Below, in pieces: positions 1-7,053 of a stretch of 18,941 nucleotides of DNA (positions are counted from its first letter, which is position 1; each line of letters begins with the position of its first letter). The position numbers and the translations under genes were made by a program. Source of the stretch: G020354785 sp964580815. GTDB lineage: Bacteria > Bacteroidota > Bacteroidia > Bacteroidales > UBA10428. The notes under the pieces were generated by a model, which saw nothing but the letters and a program-made list of their open reading frames with translations, was not told the origin of the DNA and made no database searches. The DNA is taken from contig CAZOLY010000054.1 of assembly GCA_964580815.1 (NCBI GenBank), forward strand, positions 1-18,941, read 5' to 3'.

Positions 1-5
1 ATGTA

Positions 6-36
6 TAAATATTTTGCTTATAACCCAAAATATTTA
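6..36. repeat. AT-rich perfect inverted repeat downstream of hpf
   Basis: A perfect 10-bp inverted repeat (TAAATATTTT at 6-15 and AAAATATTTA at 27-36) with an 11-nt loop lies 22 bp beyond the hpf stop. The stem has no G or C, so it would be a weak hairpin. On the plus strand it is followed by a T-rich run, so it could also end transcription coming from the left. No gene is visible in bases 1-58. A role in ending the rpsU-xerC-hpf transcript is inference. Confidence 0.35.
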
Positions 37-58
37 ATTTATTTTTTAGAAGGTTGTA

Positions 59-358
59 TTATAGTCTTCTGAGTTTATTTTTATGTTTAGTTATCTGACG
101 TTTAAGAGCATTAACTGCATTATCGGTTGATTCTTCAAATGATTTACTTTGTTTTTTTGCAAATAAATCATTACCAGGTATTTCAAGTTTAATTTCTGCA
201 ACTTTATTATTAAGATTCTGATTGTTTTCAATTTTCAGGAATACTTCTGCACTGATAATATCATCATAGTACTGAATTAACTTTTTTACTTTAGTATGAA
301 CAAAGTCTTCCAGCTTTTTGTTCGCAGCAAATTTAACAGAATTGATCTTAATATTCAT
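59..358 (-). CDS. hpf: Ribosome hibernation promotion factor, short HPF/RaiA family
   Basis: This 99-residue protein matches the short form of the HPF/RaiA (sigma-54 modulation/YfiA) family. It opens with the typical strand MNIKINSVKF and continues through an alternating beta/alpha pattern, with the Lys/Arg-rich C-terminal helix ending KHKNKLRRL. The family binds the 30S decoding region and silences ribosomes in slow growth. The length fits short HPF, and there is no long-HPF dimerisation domain. It lies 18 bp after xerC on the same strand and is probably the last gene of an rpsU-xerC-hpf operon. Unlike every other assessable gene in the window, it has a strong Shine-Dalgarno sequence, AAGGAGG, 8 nt before the ATG, which fixes this start and suggests special translational control. 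Confidence 0.9.
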   Translation of the reverse strand: MNIKINSVKFAANKKLEDFVHTKVKKLIQYYDDIISAEVFLKIENNQNLNNKVAEIKLEIPGNDLFAKKQSKSFEESTDNAVNALKRQITKHKNKLRRL

Positions 359-366
359 TTTGCGTT

Positions 367-373
367 CCTCCTT
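367..373 (-). promoter_or_regulatory. Strong Shine-Dalgarno site of hpf
   Basis: The minus strand reads AAGGAGG, then 8 nt (AACGCAAA), then the hpf ATG. This is a 7-base match to the 16S 3' end at ideal spacing. The leaders of the other genes (for example those of xerC, rpsU, fba, tamL and porT) are A/T-rich with no GGAGG-like run. Bacteroidota generally do not use SD sequences, because bS21, bS18 and bS6 sequester the 16S tail. An isolated strong SD here is therefore unlikely to be background. Confidence 0.7.
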
Positions 374-376
374 GTA

Positions 377-1264
377 TTATGCCCTTGGATGAGCTTGTTT
401 GTATATTGTTTTTAATCTTTCAAAAGTATTATGAGTATATATTTCCGTAGCTGCCAGATTACTGTGTCCGAGCAATTCTTTTATGGCATTTAAATCTGCC
501 CCTGCATTCAGCATGTGTGTTGCAAAAGTGTGACGAAGAACATGGGGACTCTTTTTTTCAATAGTCGTAATTAAGTTCAGATATTTGTTTACTATCCTGT
601 AGACAAGCTTTGGATACATTTTATTGCTCTTCTCTGTCAGAAAAAGAAAATTATCGCCGCCAGACCTGTACTTCTCCAGCCTTATATCCAGATATTTCTG
701 CAAGGAGTCTCTGAAGACACTGGTAAACGGTATAATTCTTTCCTTGTTTCTTTTGCCTGTGACCTTCAATTTAAGCTCGTCAATATTTATGCTGTTTATT
801 TTCAGATTTATAAGCTCACTTACCCTGATTCCCGTGTTATAAAACATCTCAATGATTAATTTGTTCCTTATACCATTAAAATCACTTCCAAAATCAATGT
901 CATCGAGCAATATATCCATATGTTTTTTATTGATAAACGCCGGCAGTTTATTATCTGCCTTGGGTGTTAAGATCTTTTCGACCGGATTGTAACTGACATG
1001 GCCCTCCCTTAATAAATATTTATAAAATGACTTTAATGTGGATATTTTCCTTCTGACCGAACGAATAGATATATTGTTATTAACCAAATCGACAATCCAG
1101 CTCCTGATTTTCTTATGATCAACATTACCCGGTTTAAAGTTTTTATCATTAAAATCAGAGAAAGACATAAACTGTTCTATATCATCCAGGTAAGATCTTA
1201 TTGTGTGAGGAGAATATCGTTTTTCGTACTGTAAATACTTCAGAAATGATTCTTTATGATTCAT
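377..1264 (-). CDS. xerC: Tyrosine recombinase, XerC/XerD family
   Basis: This is a 295-residue site-specific recombinase of the size typical for XerC/XerD, which resolve chromosome dimers at dif. The N-terminal SAM-like core-binding domain covers roughly residues 1-90 (with YSPHTIRSYLDD), and the catalytic domain covers about 105-295. The full catalytic set is visible: R147 in GIRVSEL, K171 in VTGKRNKER, H241 and R244 in SPHVLRHTFATH, H267 in LLGHSNL, and nucleophile Y276 in IYTH. No phage or island genes surround it, and its place between rpsU and hpf is a known conserved order in Bacteroidota, so it is a housekeeping enzyme and not a mobile integrase. Whether it is the XerC or XerD partner cannot be told from this sequence. 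It starts 79 bp after rpsU and has no SD. Confidence 0.9.
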   Translation of the reverse strand: MNHKESFLKYLQYEKRYSPHTIRSYLDDIEQFMSFSDFNDKNFKPGNVDHKKIRSWIVDLVNNNISIRSVRRKISTLKSFYKYLLREGHVSYNPVEKILTPKADNKLPAFINKKHMDILLDDIDFGSDFNGIRNKLIIEMFYNTGIRVSELINLKINSINIDELKLKVTGKRNKERIIPFTSVFRDSLQKYLDIRLEKYRSGGDNFLFLTEKSNKMYPKLVYRIVNKYLNLITTIEKKSPHVLRHTFATHMLNAGADLNAIKELLGHSNLAATEIYTHNTFERLKTIYKQAHPRA

Positions 1265-1343
1265 ACATCATTGGATATACTTCTCTAAATTCCATCCGAT
1301 GCTTAAAAAAAGATTTTGAGTTATTCCTGTTATTCGTATAAGG

Positions 1344-1535
1344 CTATTCTTCTTCCTGCTGCAATTTTTGAATATAGATTGCACGCTTTACAACATCGCG
1401 TTTTCTTTCCGAAGGCTTTTTAAATGCTTGCCGTGCACGTAGCTGCTTTACTATGCCAGTCTTTTCAAATTTCCTTTTGAACTTTTTTAATGCTCTTTCT
1501 ATGTTTTCACCTTCTTTTATAGGAACTACAATCAT
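1344..1535 (-). CDS. rpsU: 30S ribosomal protein bS21
   Basis: This 63-residue basic protein starts MIVVPIKEGENIERALKKFK and contains the bS21 core KFKRKFEKTGIVKQLRARQ, followed by the KKPSERKR segment. bS21 sits on the 30S platform next to the 3' end of 16S rRNA, and in Bacteroidota it helps bury the anti-SD. The reading frame stays open to 1589, but the 18 extra residues are unlike the family and that longer start lies inside a good promoter at 1559-1590, so 1535 is chosen. The ~20-nt leader shows no SD, so the SD-based bS21 autoregulation reported for some flavobacteria is not apparent here. It is probably the first gene of an operon with xerC and hpf. Confidence 0.93.
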   Translation of the reverse strand: MIVVPIKEGENIERALKKFKRKFEKTGIVKQLRARQAFKKPSERKRDVVKRAIYIQKLQQEEE

Positions 1536-1558
1536 AAACAGTATTTTTAAATGAGCCG

Positions 1559-1590
1559 CAAATTTATTACATAAAAAGATTTCTACCAAA
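1559..1590 (-). promoter_or_regulatory. Bacteroidota-type promoter of rpsU
   Basis: The minus strand reads TTTG (1587-1590), a 20-nt spacer, then TAAATTTG (1559-1566). This fits the Bacteroidota housekeeping consensus of TTTG near -33 and TAnnTTTG near -7. Transcription would start around 1552, giving a leader of about 15-20 nt before the rpsU ATG at 1535. A second TAAATTTG lies just upstream (1587-1594) but has no matching -33 element. Confidence 0.7.
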
Positions 1591-1741
1591 TTTATCTTAA
1601 CAAATAAAAAATACAGGATAACAGGATTCTAATTTCAAAATCTTAAAACAGACAAAATTTAAATTGCACAAAAGCTGATTAATTTTCTAATAAATTTAGC
1701 CAAAAAATTGCTAAAATACATCAGAATATATAAAATAAATT

Positions 1742-2653
1742 TTAATTAACCGATAAATAAGGTCTGATCCGCAAATAAATTCTTTCAGGAAGTATGTTAT
1801 TGACTGACAGTTCATTAATCTTCTTTATTTCACCTGCATATTCTTTGTACTCTGTAATAGCTTTTGCATAATAATTATTTAAATATGGATGTTTAGCCAG
1901 GATTTGTTTATTTACCTGATTTATATTTATTTTTCTTATTAAAGTGGTATCAATAAATACATTTGCTGCCAGCAAGCCGTATTGTGCTTCTGTAATCCCA
2001 TATATCTCATTAAATTGATTTTTATCTGAATACCCGCCCAGCAAATTCCTGTATTTGATGGTTCTCTCTGACAACTTTTTTTCCAGGCCCAAAGACTCAG
2101 TTAACAAACTTGTATCTGCCATGTTTATATTTATTAATTCATGATCATCAATTGCATTATAATTATTATTTTTTTCTTCAGGCAATTCCTGTAACCCGTC
2201 CCTTTCAAAACATATGCAGGAAACGAGACTGTTATAAAAGGATGTGTCCATCCCGTATATTTTCAGCAGGTCTTCTTTCCTGTAAAAAAATCCGCCATTA
2301 GTTCTGTATTTTATAAAATTACGAATTACAAATTTGCTAAATCCCAGTTTAGCCAGTTCATTTTCATTAACTGTATTCGGATTAAACCTGAAAAGTTGAT
2401 GTATATCATCCTTATTCTCCTGTTTATTTGTATTTACAGTATTTAACTTTTTGCTGTTATGGGATTCAATTGATCTTTCAAAATCAAGAAGTTCACTCTC
2501 ATACTCCTTATAATTGTATTCCTGGTTATTAATGAGCAGGGGCAACATTAAATTGGCTATTATTAATAACAGTACAATAGCCAGGAGAATTATAATACTG
2601 TTTCTTTCCCTTCGCGAAAAAGTAAAATAGTTTTTCAAAAAGTTATTCAGCAT
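1742..2653 (-). CDS. Membrane-anchored helix-hairpin-helix protein (ComEA-like repeats)
   Basis: This is a 303-residue protein with one N-terminal membrane segment (about residues 19-40) and then three helix-hairpin-helix repeats at roughly 88-146, 172-235 and 238-300. The repeats share the pattern N-x-N-(T/M)-(V/A)-x-x-x-x-L followed by a (Y/F)R/K-x-x-x-G-G(F/Y)-type hairpin, such as IKYRTNGGFFYRKEDL and IKYRNLLGGYSDKNQF. The family includes the DNA-binding part of the competence protein ComEA. The anchor suggests the repeats lie in the periplasm, but a DNA-uptake role is only a family-based guess, and no other competence genes are present. It starts 30 bp after the AGCS transporter and may be cotranscribed with it. 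No SD is seen. Confidence 0.75.
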   Translation of the reverse strand: MLNNFLKNYFTFSRRERNSIIILLAIVLLLIIANLMLPLLINNQEYNYKEYESELLDFERSIESHNSKKLNTVNTNKQENKDDIHQLFRFNPNTVNENELAKLGFSKFVIRNFIKYRTNGGFFYRKEDLLKIYGMDTSFYNSLVSCICFERDGLQELPEEKNNNYNAIDDHELININMADTSLLTESLGLEKKLSERTIKYRNLLGGYSDKNQFNEIYGITEAQYGLLAANVFIDTTLIRKININQVNKQILAKHPYLNNYYAKAITEYKEYAGEIKKINELSVNNILPERIYLRIRPYLSVN

Positions 2654-2683
2654 AACGCCACGAATCTTCTTTTATTTAAAAGG

Positions 2684-4246
2684 CTATTTAAATTTTTTAA
2701 TTATTCCTGATTTTATTTTCTTAATGTATAAATCAAGGTCCCTTTTTAATTCGGGAACAAGAATATACAATCCGATGATATTGGGAAATGCAGGGGCAAG
2801 TATCATCATGTCTGAGAATTTTAGCACATTGTCCAGTTGTGACGATGCACCGATGACTATACAAAACAGAAAAAACAACTGATAAAAGGTTTTGGATACA
2901 TGCCTGGTCTTAAAAATCCTGAAGATAAAATCTCCAAACAAATAATCAAATCCTTTCAGTCCGTAGTAAGACCAGGAAATCATGGTTGAGAATGCAAAAA
3001 GGAAAACGGCTACCAGTAAAATATAGGGGAACCACGATATCACGCTTCCAAAGGCTGCAGCAGTAAGAGGGGCACCTTCAAGGCCCTGGGGATTATTATA
3101 AAATCCGGTAAATAACAAAACCATGGCAGTCATGGTACAAATTACCACGGTATCAATAAACGGTTCAAGTAATGCCACAAACCCCTCACTTACCGGCTCG
3201 TTTGTTCTTGCTGCCGAATGGGCAATTGATGCAGAGCCAATACCTGCTTCATTAGAGAAGGAACCCCGTCTGAATCCCATAATAAGAACTCCTATAAAAC
3301 CTCCTTTCAGTGCTCCGGGTTTAAATGCCGTAAAGAAAATCAATTTTAAAACATTACCTATTTCAGAAATATTAAGAATTATTATTACCATTGCTGCCCC
3401 TATATAGATGAATGCCATAAAGGGAACTATCTTTTCCGTAACACGGGCTATATTCTTAAGACCTCCTATTATTACCAATCCGACCAGAAATGCCAGTAAA
3501 AGGCCTGTTATGAACCCGTAATCTTTGAGTCCGGGTATAATATAAGCAAGCTGGGAAAATGCCTGGTTGGCCTGCAGCATATTGCCTCCTCCGAATGAAG
3601 CACCAACAATAAGTAATGCAAATAATACAGCTAATGATTTACCCAGTACTTTCAATTTTCTTTTTCTTAATGCAAAATCGAGATAATACATTGGTCCGCC
3701 CGATACTTCACCCTTTTCATTAATTTTTCTGTATTTAAGTCCGAGTGTACATTCAGAGAACTTAAGGGTCATCCCGAATAATCCTGCCATAATCATCCAT
3801 AGTGTGGCACCCGGACCTCCGACGGATATAGCAATAGCCACACCTGCAATATTACCCAGGCCCACCGTTGCTGACAGGGCAGTTGTTAATGCTTGAAAAT
3901 GAGACACTTCTCCCTTACTGGCCGGATTATCATATTTCCCTAAAGTGAGATTAACAGCATGAACCATCCCCCTGAAATTTATAAACTTCATCCTTACACT
4001 AAAAAAGATGCCACCAAAGATCAACCATATGACTATAAAAGGTACTTCAGCACCGACATCTATTCCCAGTGCTGACAATGGATCCCAGAATAGTATGTTA
4101 TTCAGAAACTTTACTGCGGGTTCAAATGCATTATTAATTTTATCTGCAACGTTATAATGGGACTGGCTGCCAAATAAAGGATTCGCAAGTGAAACCAGTA
4201 TAATAACACAAAGGATTTTTCTAATGGCAAAAGGCTTGAATGACAT
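2684..4246 (-). CDS. Sodium:alanine/glycine symporter family (AGCS) transporter
   Basis: This 520-residue polytopic inner-membrane protein belongs to the AGCS (AlsT/DagA, Na_Ala_symp) family, which imports small amino acids with Na+. Family motifs in order are LSATVGLGNIAGVA (about 124-137), SGGPMYYLD (182-190), RRGSFSNEAGIGSA (326-339) and EPFIDTVVICTMTAM. About 10-11 hydrophobic segments can be counted. The first ~25 residues (ending NPLFGSQ) look like a signal peptide preceding the usual start of the transport domain, a feature seen in some Bacteroidota homologues. The substrate cannot be fixed from sequence. It lies after another Na+-coupled amino-acid transporter on the same strand, separated by 92 bp containing a long inverted repeat, so cotranscription is uncertain. 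Confidence 0.9.
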   Translation of the reverse strand: MSFKPFAIRKILCVIILVSLANPLFGSQSHYNVADKINNAFEPAVKFLNNILFWDPLSALGIDVGAEVPFIVIWLIFGGIFFSVRMKFINFRGMVHAVNLTLGKYDNPASKGEVSHFQALTTALSATVGLGNIAGVAIAISVGGPGATLWMIMAGLFGMTLKFSECTLGLKYRKINEKGEVSGGPMYYLDFALRKRKLKVLGKSLAVLFALLIVGASFGGGNMLQANQAFSQLAYIIPGLKDYGFITGLLLAFLVGLVIIGGLKNIARVTEKIVPFMAFIYIGAAMVIIILNISEIGNVLKLIFFTAFKPGALKGGFIGVLIMGFRRGSFSNEAGIGSASIAHSAARTNEPVSEGFVALLEPFIDTVVICTMTAMVLLFTGFYNNPQGLEGAPLTAAAFGSVISWFPYILLVAVFLFAFSTMISWSYYGLKGFDYLFGDFIFRIFKTRHVSKTFYQLFFLFCIVIGASSQLDNVLKFSDMMILAPAFPNIIGLYILVPELKRDLDLYIKKIKSGIIKKFK

Positions 4247-4267
4247 TTATATCAACAATAACAACAC

Positions 4268-4323
4268 TTAAGTTTTAGTTAAACACCTTGTATAATAAAC
4301 ATCAAACATAAGCTAAAACTTAA
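4268..4323. repeat. 11-bp perfect inverted repeat between the two transporters
   Basis: TTAAGTTTTAG (4268-4278) and CTAAAACTTAA (4313-4323) are perfect inverted copies separated by 34 nt. They lie between the NSS stop and the AGCS start. The left arm lies about 20 bp before the AGCS start; the right arm overlaps the degenerate third copy of the NSS tail repeat. No T-tract follows a stem, so a standard terminator is doubtful. A structured leader or a protein-binding site are alternatives. Confidence 0.4.
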
Positions 4324-4434
4324 TTAATCCCAAACCACTCATAAAGACATAAGCATTTTTATTAATCCCAGATTTTTAAAAAAATCAACTGCTATTTTAA
4401 TTAATCCCAGACCATTCAGAAAAACAAGGGCTAT
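4319..4434 (-). repeat. Three tandem 38/39-bp repeats at the 3' end of the NSS transporter gene
   Basis: Three head-to-tail copies occupy 4396-4434, 4357-4395 and 4319-4356. The first two are 39 bp and encode IALVFLNGLGLIK and IAVDFFKNLGLIK. The third is 38 bp, one base short. Read in the shifted frame it would encode (I)AYVFMSGLGLIK and then F-stop. Because of the missing base, the actual frame ends MLMSL-stop inside the third copy. Confidence 0.7.
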
Positions 4435-5754
4435 TGCTATAGGTGCTATGTATTTAATAAGAAACATGAAGACATTAAGATAGCCTACCCTGAGCTTCCC
4501 CCTGTTTGATATTTCTCTCCATGTTTTCCCCTTTCCATAAAACCATCCGACAAAAAGTGCAATAAAACAGCCGCCGAGGGGTAGCAATATTTTTGCTGCA
4601 GTGGCGTCGAGCAGATCAAAGAAATTCATATTAAACAGCCTGAAGCCCGAAAATCCCCCTTCCGACATTGCACATAGGCTTCCTATGTATGCGACGGAGA
4701 TAGTGGCAAATATTGTCGCATTGATACGTTTCATTTTTAATCTTTCAATAAAGAAGGCAACAATTACCTCAAGTACAGAAATTGATGATGTCAGGGCAGC
4801 CACTGTCAGTAGTATAAAAAACAGCATTGCAAATATTGTTCCTCCGCTCATCTGCTGGAAAATGTTCGGCAGTGTTTTAAATACAAGTCCCACTCCTTCA
4901 GTAGGCTTTAATCCGAAGCTAAATACAATAGGGAATATAGCAATTCCTGCCAGTATTGCAACTGCCGTATCTGCAATAGACACTATAACGGCAGAGTTAG
5001 CCAGTTTGTCCTTTTTATGGATGTACGATCCATAGGTAATTAATGTCCCCATGCCAATGCTAAGTGAAAAAAATGCCTGTCCAAGAGCATCAATAGCAAC
5101 CCTTGGAGTGATTTTGGTAAAATCAGGTTTAAAAAGAAAAGCAATTCCTTCCTTTGCATTAGGTAATGTTATAGCCCTTATATCCAGGATGATAATAATT
5201 ATTATCAGTAAGGGCATAAGGATTTTTGTATATTTTTCTATACCCTTTTCCACCCCGCCCAATACTATTGAAGCTGTGAGCACCATAAATATTATTTGCC
5301 ACAACACGGGTCTTAATGTCTGAGCATTAAAGGTAACGAACATCTGGTTTATCTCACCTGCTGTTTTCCCTTTAAACCCGTTAATTGCCGACTGGTATAG
5401 GTACTCAAGGGTCCATCCCGCCACGGTTCCATAGAAAGCCAGAATCATAAAAGCAGCTAAGATTCCCATTATTCCAATAATATACCAGCGGCTGCCCGGT
5501 TTTAATTTTTTAAATGCATCATATGGATTCCTTTGTGTACTCCTTCCTATGACAAATTCGGAAAGCATAACGGGTATTCCTATTGCCAGCACAAAAATTA
5601 TATAAATGAGGAGGAATGCAGCACCGCCGTTCTTCCCTGCCATATAAGGAAATCTCCATATATTGCCAAGACCTATGGCTGATCCTGAGGCAGCGGCTAT
5701 GATACCAAATTTACTTCCGAAAATACCCCTGTTTGAAAGATCTGTTGCAGACAT
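4339..5754 (-). CDS. Neurotransmitter:sodium symporter (NSS/SNF) family transporter
   Basis: This 471-residue inner-membrane protein has about 11 transmembrane segments, as in bacterial NSS proteins such as Tyt1. The first helix carries the unwound Na+/substrate-site motif ASGSAIGLGNIWRFPY, followed by NGGAAFLLIY. Helix 6 (AFFSLSIGMGTLITYGSY) and helix 8 (LTSSISVLEV) also fit the family. The likely role is Na+-driven import of an amino acid; which one is unknown. It starts after the fba terminator, so it should have its own promoter, but I find no clean match. The C-terminus is odd: a 13-residue motif is repeated, and a third copy is out of frame by one base, so the 3' end may be frameshifted. 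An unshifted product would have about 480 residues and end at 4313. Confidence 0.88.
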   Translation of the reverse strand: MSATDLSNRGIFGSKFGIIAAASGSAIGLGNIWRFPYMAGKNGGAAFLLIYIIFVLAIGIPVMLSEFVIGRSTQRNPYDAFKKLKPGSRWYIIGIMGILAAFMILAFYGTVAGWTLEYLYQSAINGFKGKTAGEINQMFVTFNAQTLRPVLWQIIFMVLTASIVLGGVEKGIEKYTKILMPLLIIIIIILDIRAITLPNAKEGIAFLFKPDFTKITPRVAIDALGQAFFSLSIGMGTLITYGSYIHKKDKLANSAVIVSIADTAVAILAGIAIFPIVFSFGLKPTEGVGLVFKTLPNIFQQMSGGTIFAMLFFILLTVAALTSSISVLEVIVAFFIERLKMKRINATIFATISVAYIGSLCAMSEGGFSGFRLFNMNFFDLLDATAAKILLPLGGCFIALFVGWFYGKGKTWREISNRGKLRVGYLNVFMFLIKYIAPIAIALVFLNGLGLIKIAVDFFKNLGLIKMLMSL

Positions 5755-5811
5755 ACTTTAAAATTTAGAAATTATCTAAAATCAGACAATTTATAGAAAA
5801 AATCAATTGAA

Positions 5812-5849
5812 CAAAATAAAAACCCTCCAAAGATATGCTTCAGAGGGTT
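5812..5849 (-). terminator. Rho-independent terminator after fba
   Basis: On the minus strand AACCCTC (from 5849) pairs with GAGGGTT (to 5821) around a 15-nt loop. It is followed at once by the T-rich tract TTTATTTTG. It lies 22 bp after the aldolase stop codon, the expected place for its terminator, and separates fba from the NSS transporter. Confidence 0.8.
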
Positions 5850-5870
5850 GAGGAGTAAGCTATTGAGATG

Positions 5871-6941
5871 TTAATTTCTATTCAGGCAGTTCAAATCCTC
5901 AAAAGCTATTTTTAATCTTTCAATTATTGCTTTTTCCCCTTCACGCAGCCATGCCCTCGGGTCATACTTTTTCTTGTTCGGCTTATCACTTCCTTCAGGA
6001 TTTCCAATCTGGCTCTGAAGATAATCATGGTTTGCAGCCTCATACATTCTTACACCATTCCAGAAAGCCCATTGCGTATCCGTATCAATATTCATCTTTA
6101 TCACTCCGTAACTTATGGCTTCTCTTATTTCTTCCCTGCTTGATCCCGAGCCCCCATGAAAAACAAAGTGCACCGGTTTCTTCCCTGTATTAAATTTCTT
6201 TTCAATATACTTTTGTGAATTATTTAATATCACCGGCGTAAGCTTCACGTTGCCGGGTTTATATACACCGTGAACATTGCCAAATGAGGCGGCAATAGTA
6301 AACCTGTCGCTAACTTTGCCTAATTCCTCATATGCAAAAGCTACATCCTGGGGTTGTGTATATAATCTTGAATTATCAATACCGGAATGATCAACACCGT
6401 CTTCTTCTCCCCCTGTCACCCCAAGCTCAATTTCAAGGGTCATGCCAATCCTGCTCATCCTTTCAAGGTATTTTTTACATATACTTATGTTCTCTTTAAT
6501 CGGCTCCACGGAAAGATCAAGCATATGTGAGCTGTATAAAGGTTTACCGTAACGTTTATAATGCTTTTCGCCATGGTCCAGTAAACCGTCAATCCAGGGC
6601 AACAGCTTTTTGGCTGCATGATCGGTATGTACAATAACAGGAACACCGTATAGTTCAGCTATATGATGTATGTGTTTTGCACCTGATACAGCTCCTATTA
6701 TGGCAGCCCGGTTATTATCAGGCATTCCTTTACCTGCATAAAATATCGACCCCCCGTGAGAAAACTGGATAATAACCGGAGAATTAACCACCATAGCGGC
6801 TTCAAGTACAGCATTTACCGAGCCGGTACTTACTGCATTTACTGCTGGCAATGCGAATTCATTATCTTTTGCTATCTTAAATAACAACTGAACATCATTG
6901 CCGGTTACAACTCCCGGCTTAATTTTTTCTGATACTTTCAT
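5871..6941 (-). CDS. fbaA: Class II fructose-bisphosphate aldolase
   Basis: This 356-residue cytosolic enzyme cleaves fructose-1,6-bisphosphate to glyceraldehyde-3-phosphate and dihydroxyacetone phosphate in glycolysis and runs the reverse reaction in gluconeogenesis. The length and motifs match the E. coli FbaA-type (class IIA) enzymes. Visible sites are catalytic D107 and zinc ligand H108 in VIVHTDHAA, the LEIELGVTGGEEDGVD loop (about 169-184), zinc ligands H224 (GNVHGVYKPG) and H262 (VFHGGSGSS, phosphate loop), and the substrate-binding segment KMNIDTDTQWAFW (282-294). All key residues are present. It is flanked by a strong terminator on its 3' side and 112 bp of AT-rich DNA on its 5' side, so it is probably a single-gene transcript. 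No SD is seen. Confidence 0.95.
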   Translation of the reverse strand: MKVSEKIKPGVVTGNDVQLLFKIAKDNEFALPAVNAVSTGSVNAVLEAAMVVNSPVIIQFSHGGSIFYAGKGMPDNNRAAIIGAVSGAKHIHHIAELYGVPVIVHTDHAAKKLLPWIDGLLDHGEKHYKRYGKPLYSSHMLDLSVEPIKENISICKKYLERMSRIGMTLEIELGVTGGEEDGVDHSGIDNSRLYTQPQDVAFAYEELGKVSDRFTIAASFGNVHGVYKPGNVKLTPVILNNSQKYIEKKFNTGKKPVHFVFHGGSGSSREEIREAISYGVIKMNIDTDTQWAFWNGVRMYEAANHDYLQSQIGNPEGSDKPNKKKYDPRAWLREGEKAIIERLKIAFEDLNCLNRN

Positions 6942-7053
6942 TTTTTATGTTTTTCTGTTTTACAATTTTGCTTATAAAAATAAAAAGTAAATTTATAAAA
7001 TTATGCTGTTATACCTATCAAAGCTATTATATAATTTACTCAATGAAAAAAAA

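Noticed and set aside
377..1264. Tyrosine recombinase as an integrase of a mobile element
   Set aside because: It sits between rpsU and hpf, has XerC/D size and motifs, and there are no attachment-site repeats or cargo genes around it.
1344..1589. Longer bS21 starting at 1589
   Set aside because: The 18 extra residues do not fit the family and the start codon lies within the -33 box of a perfect promoter.
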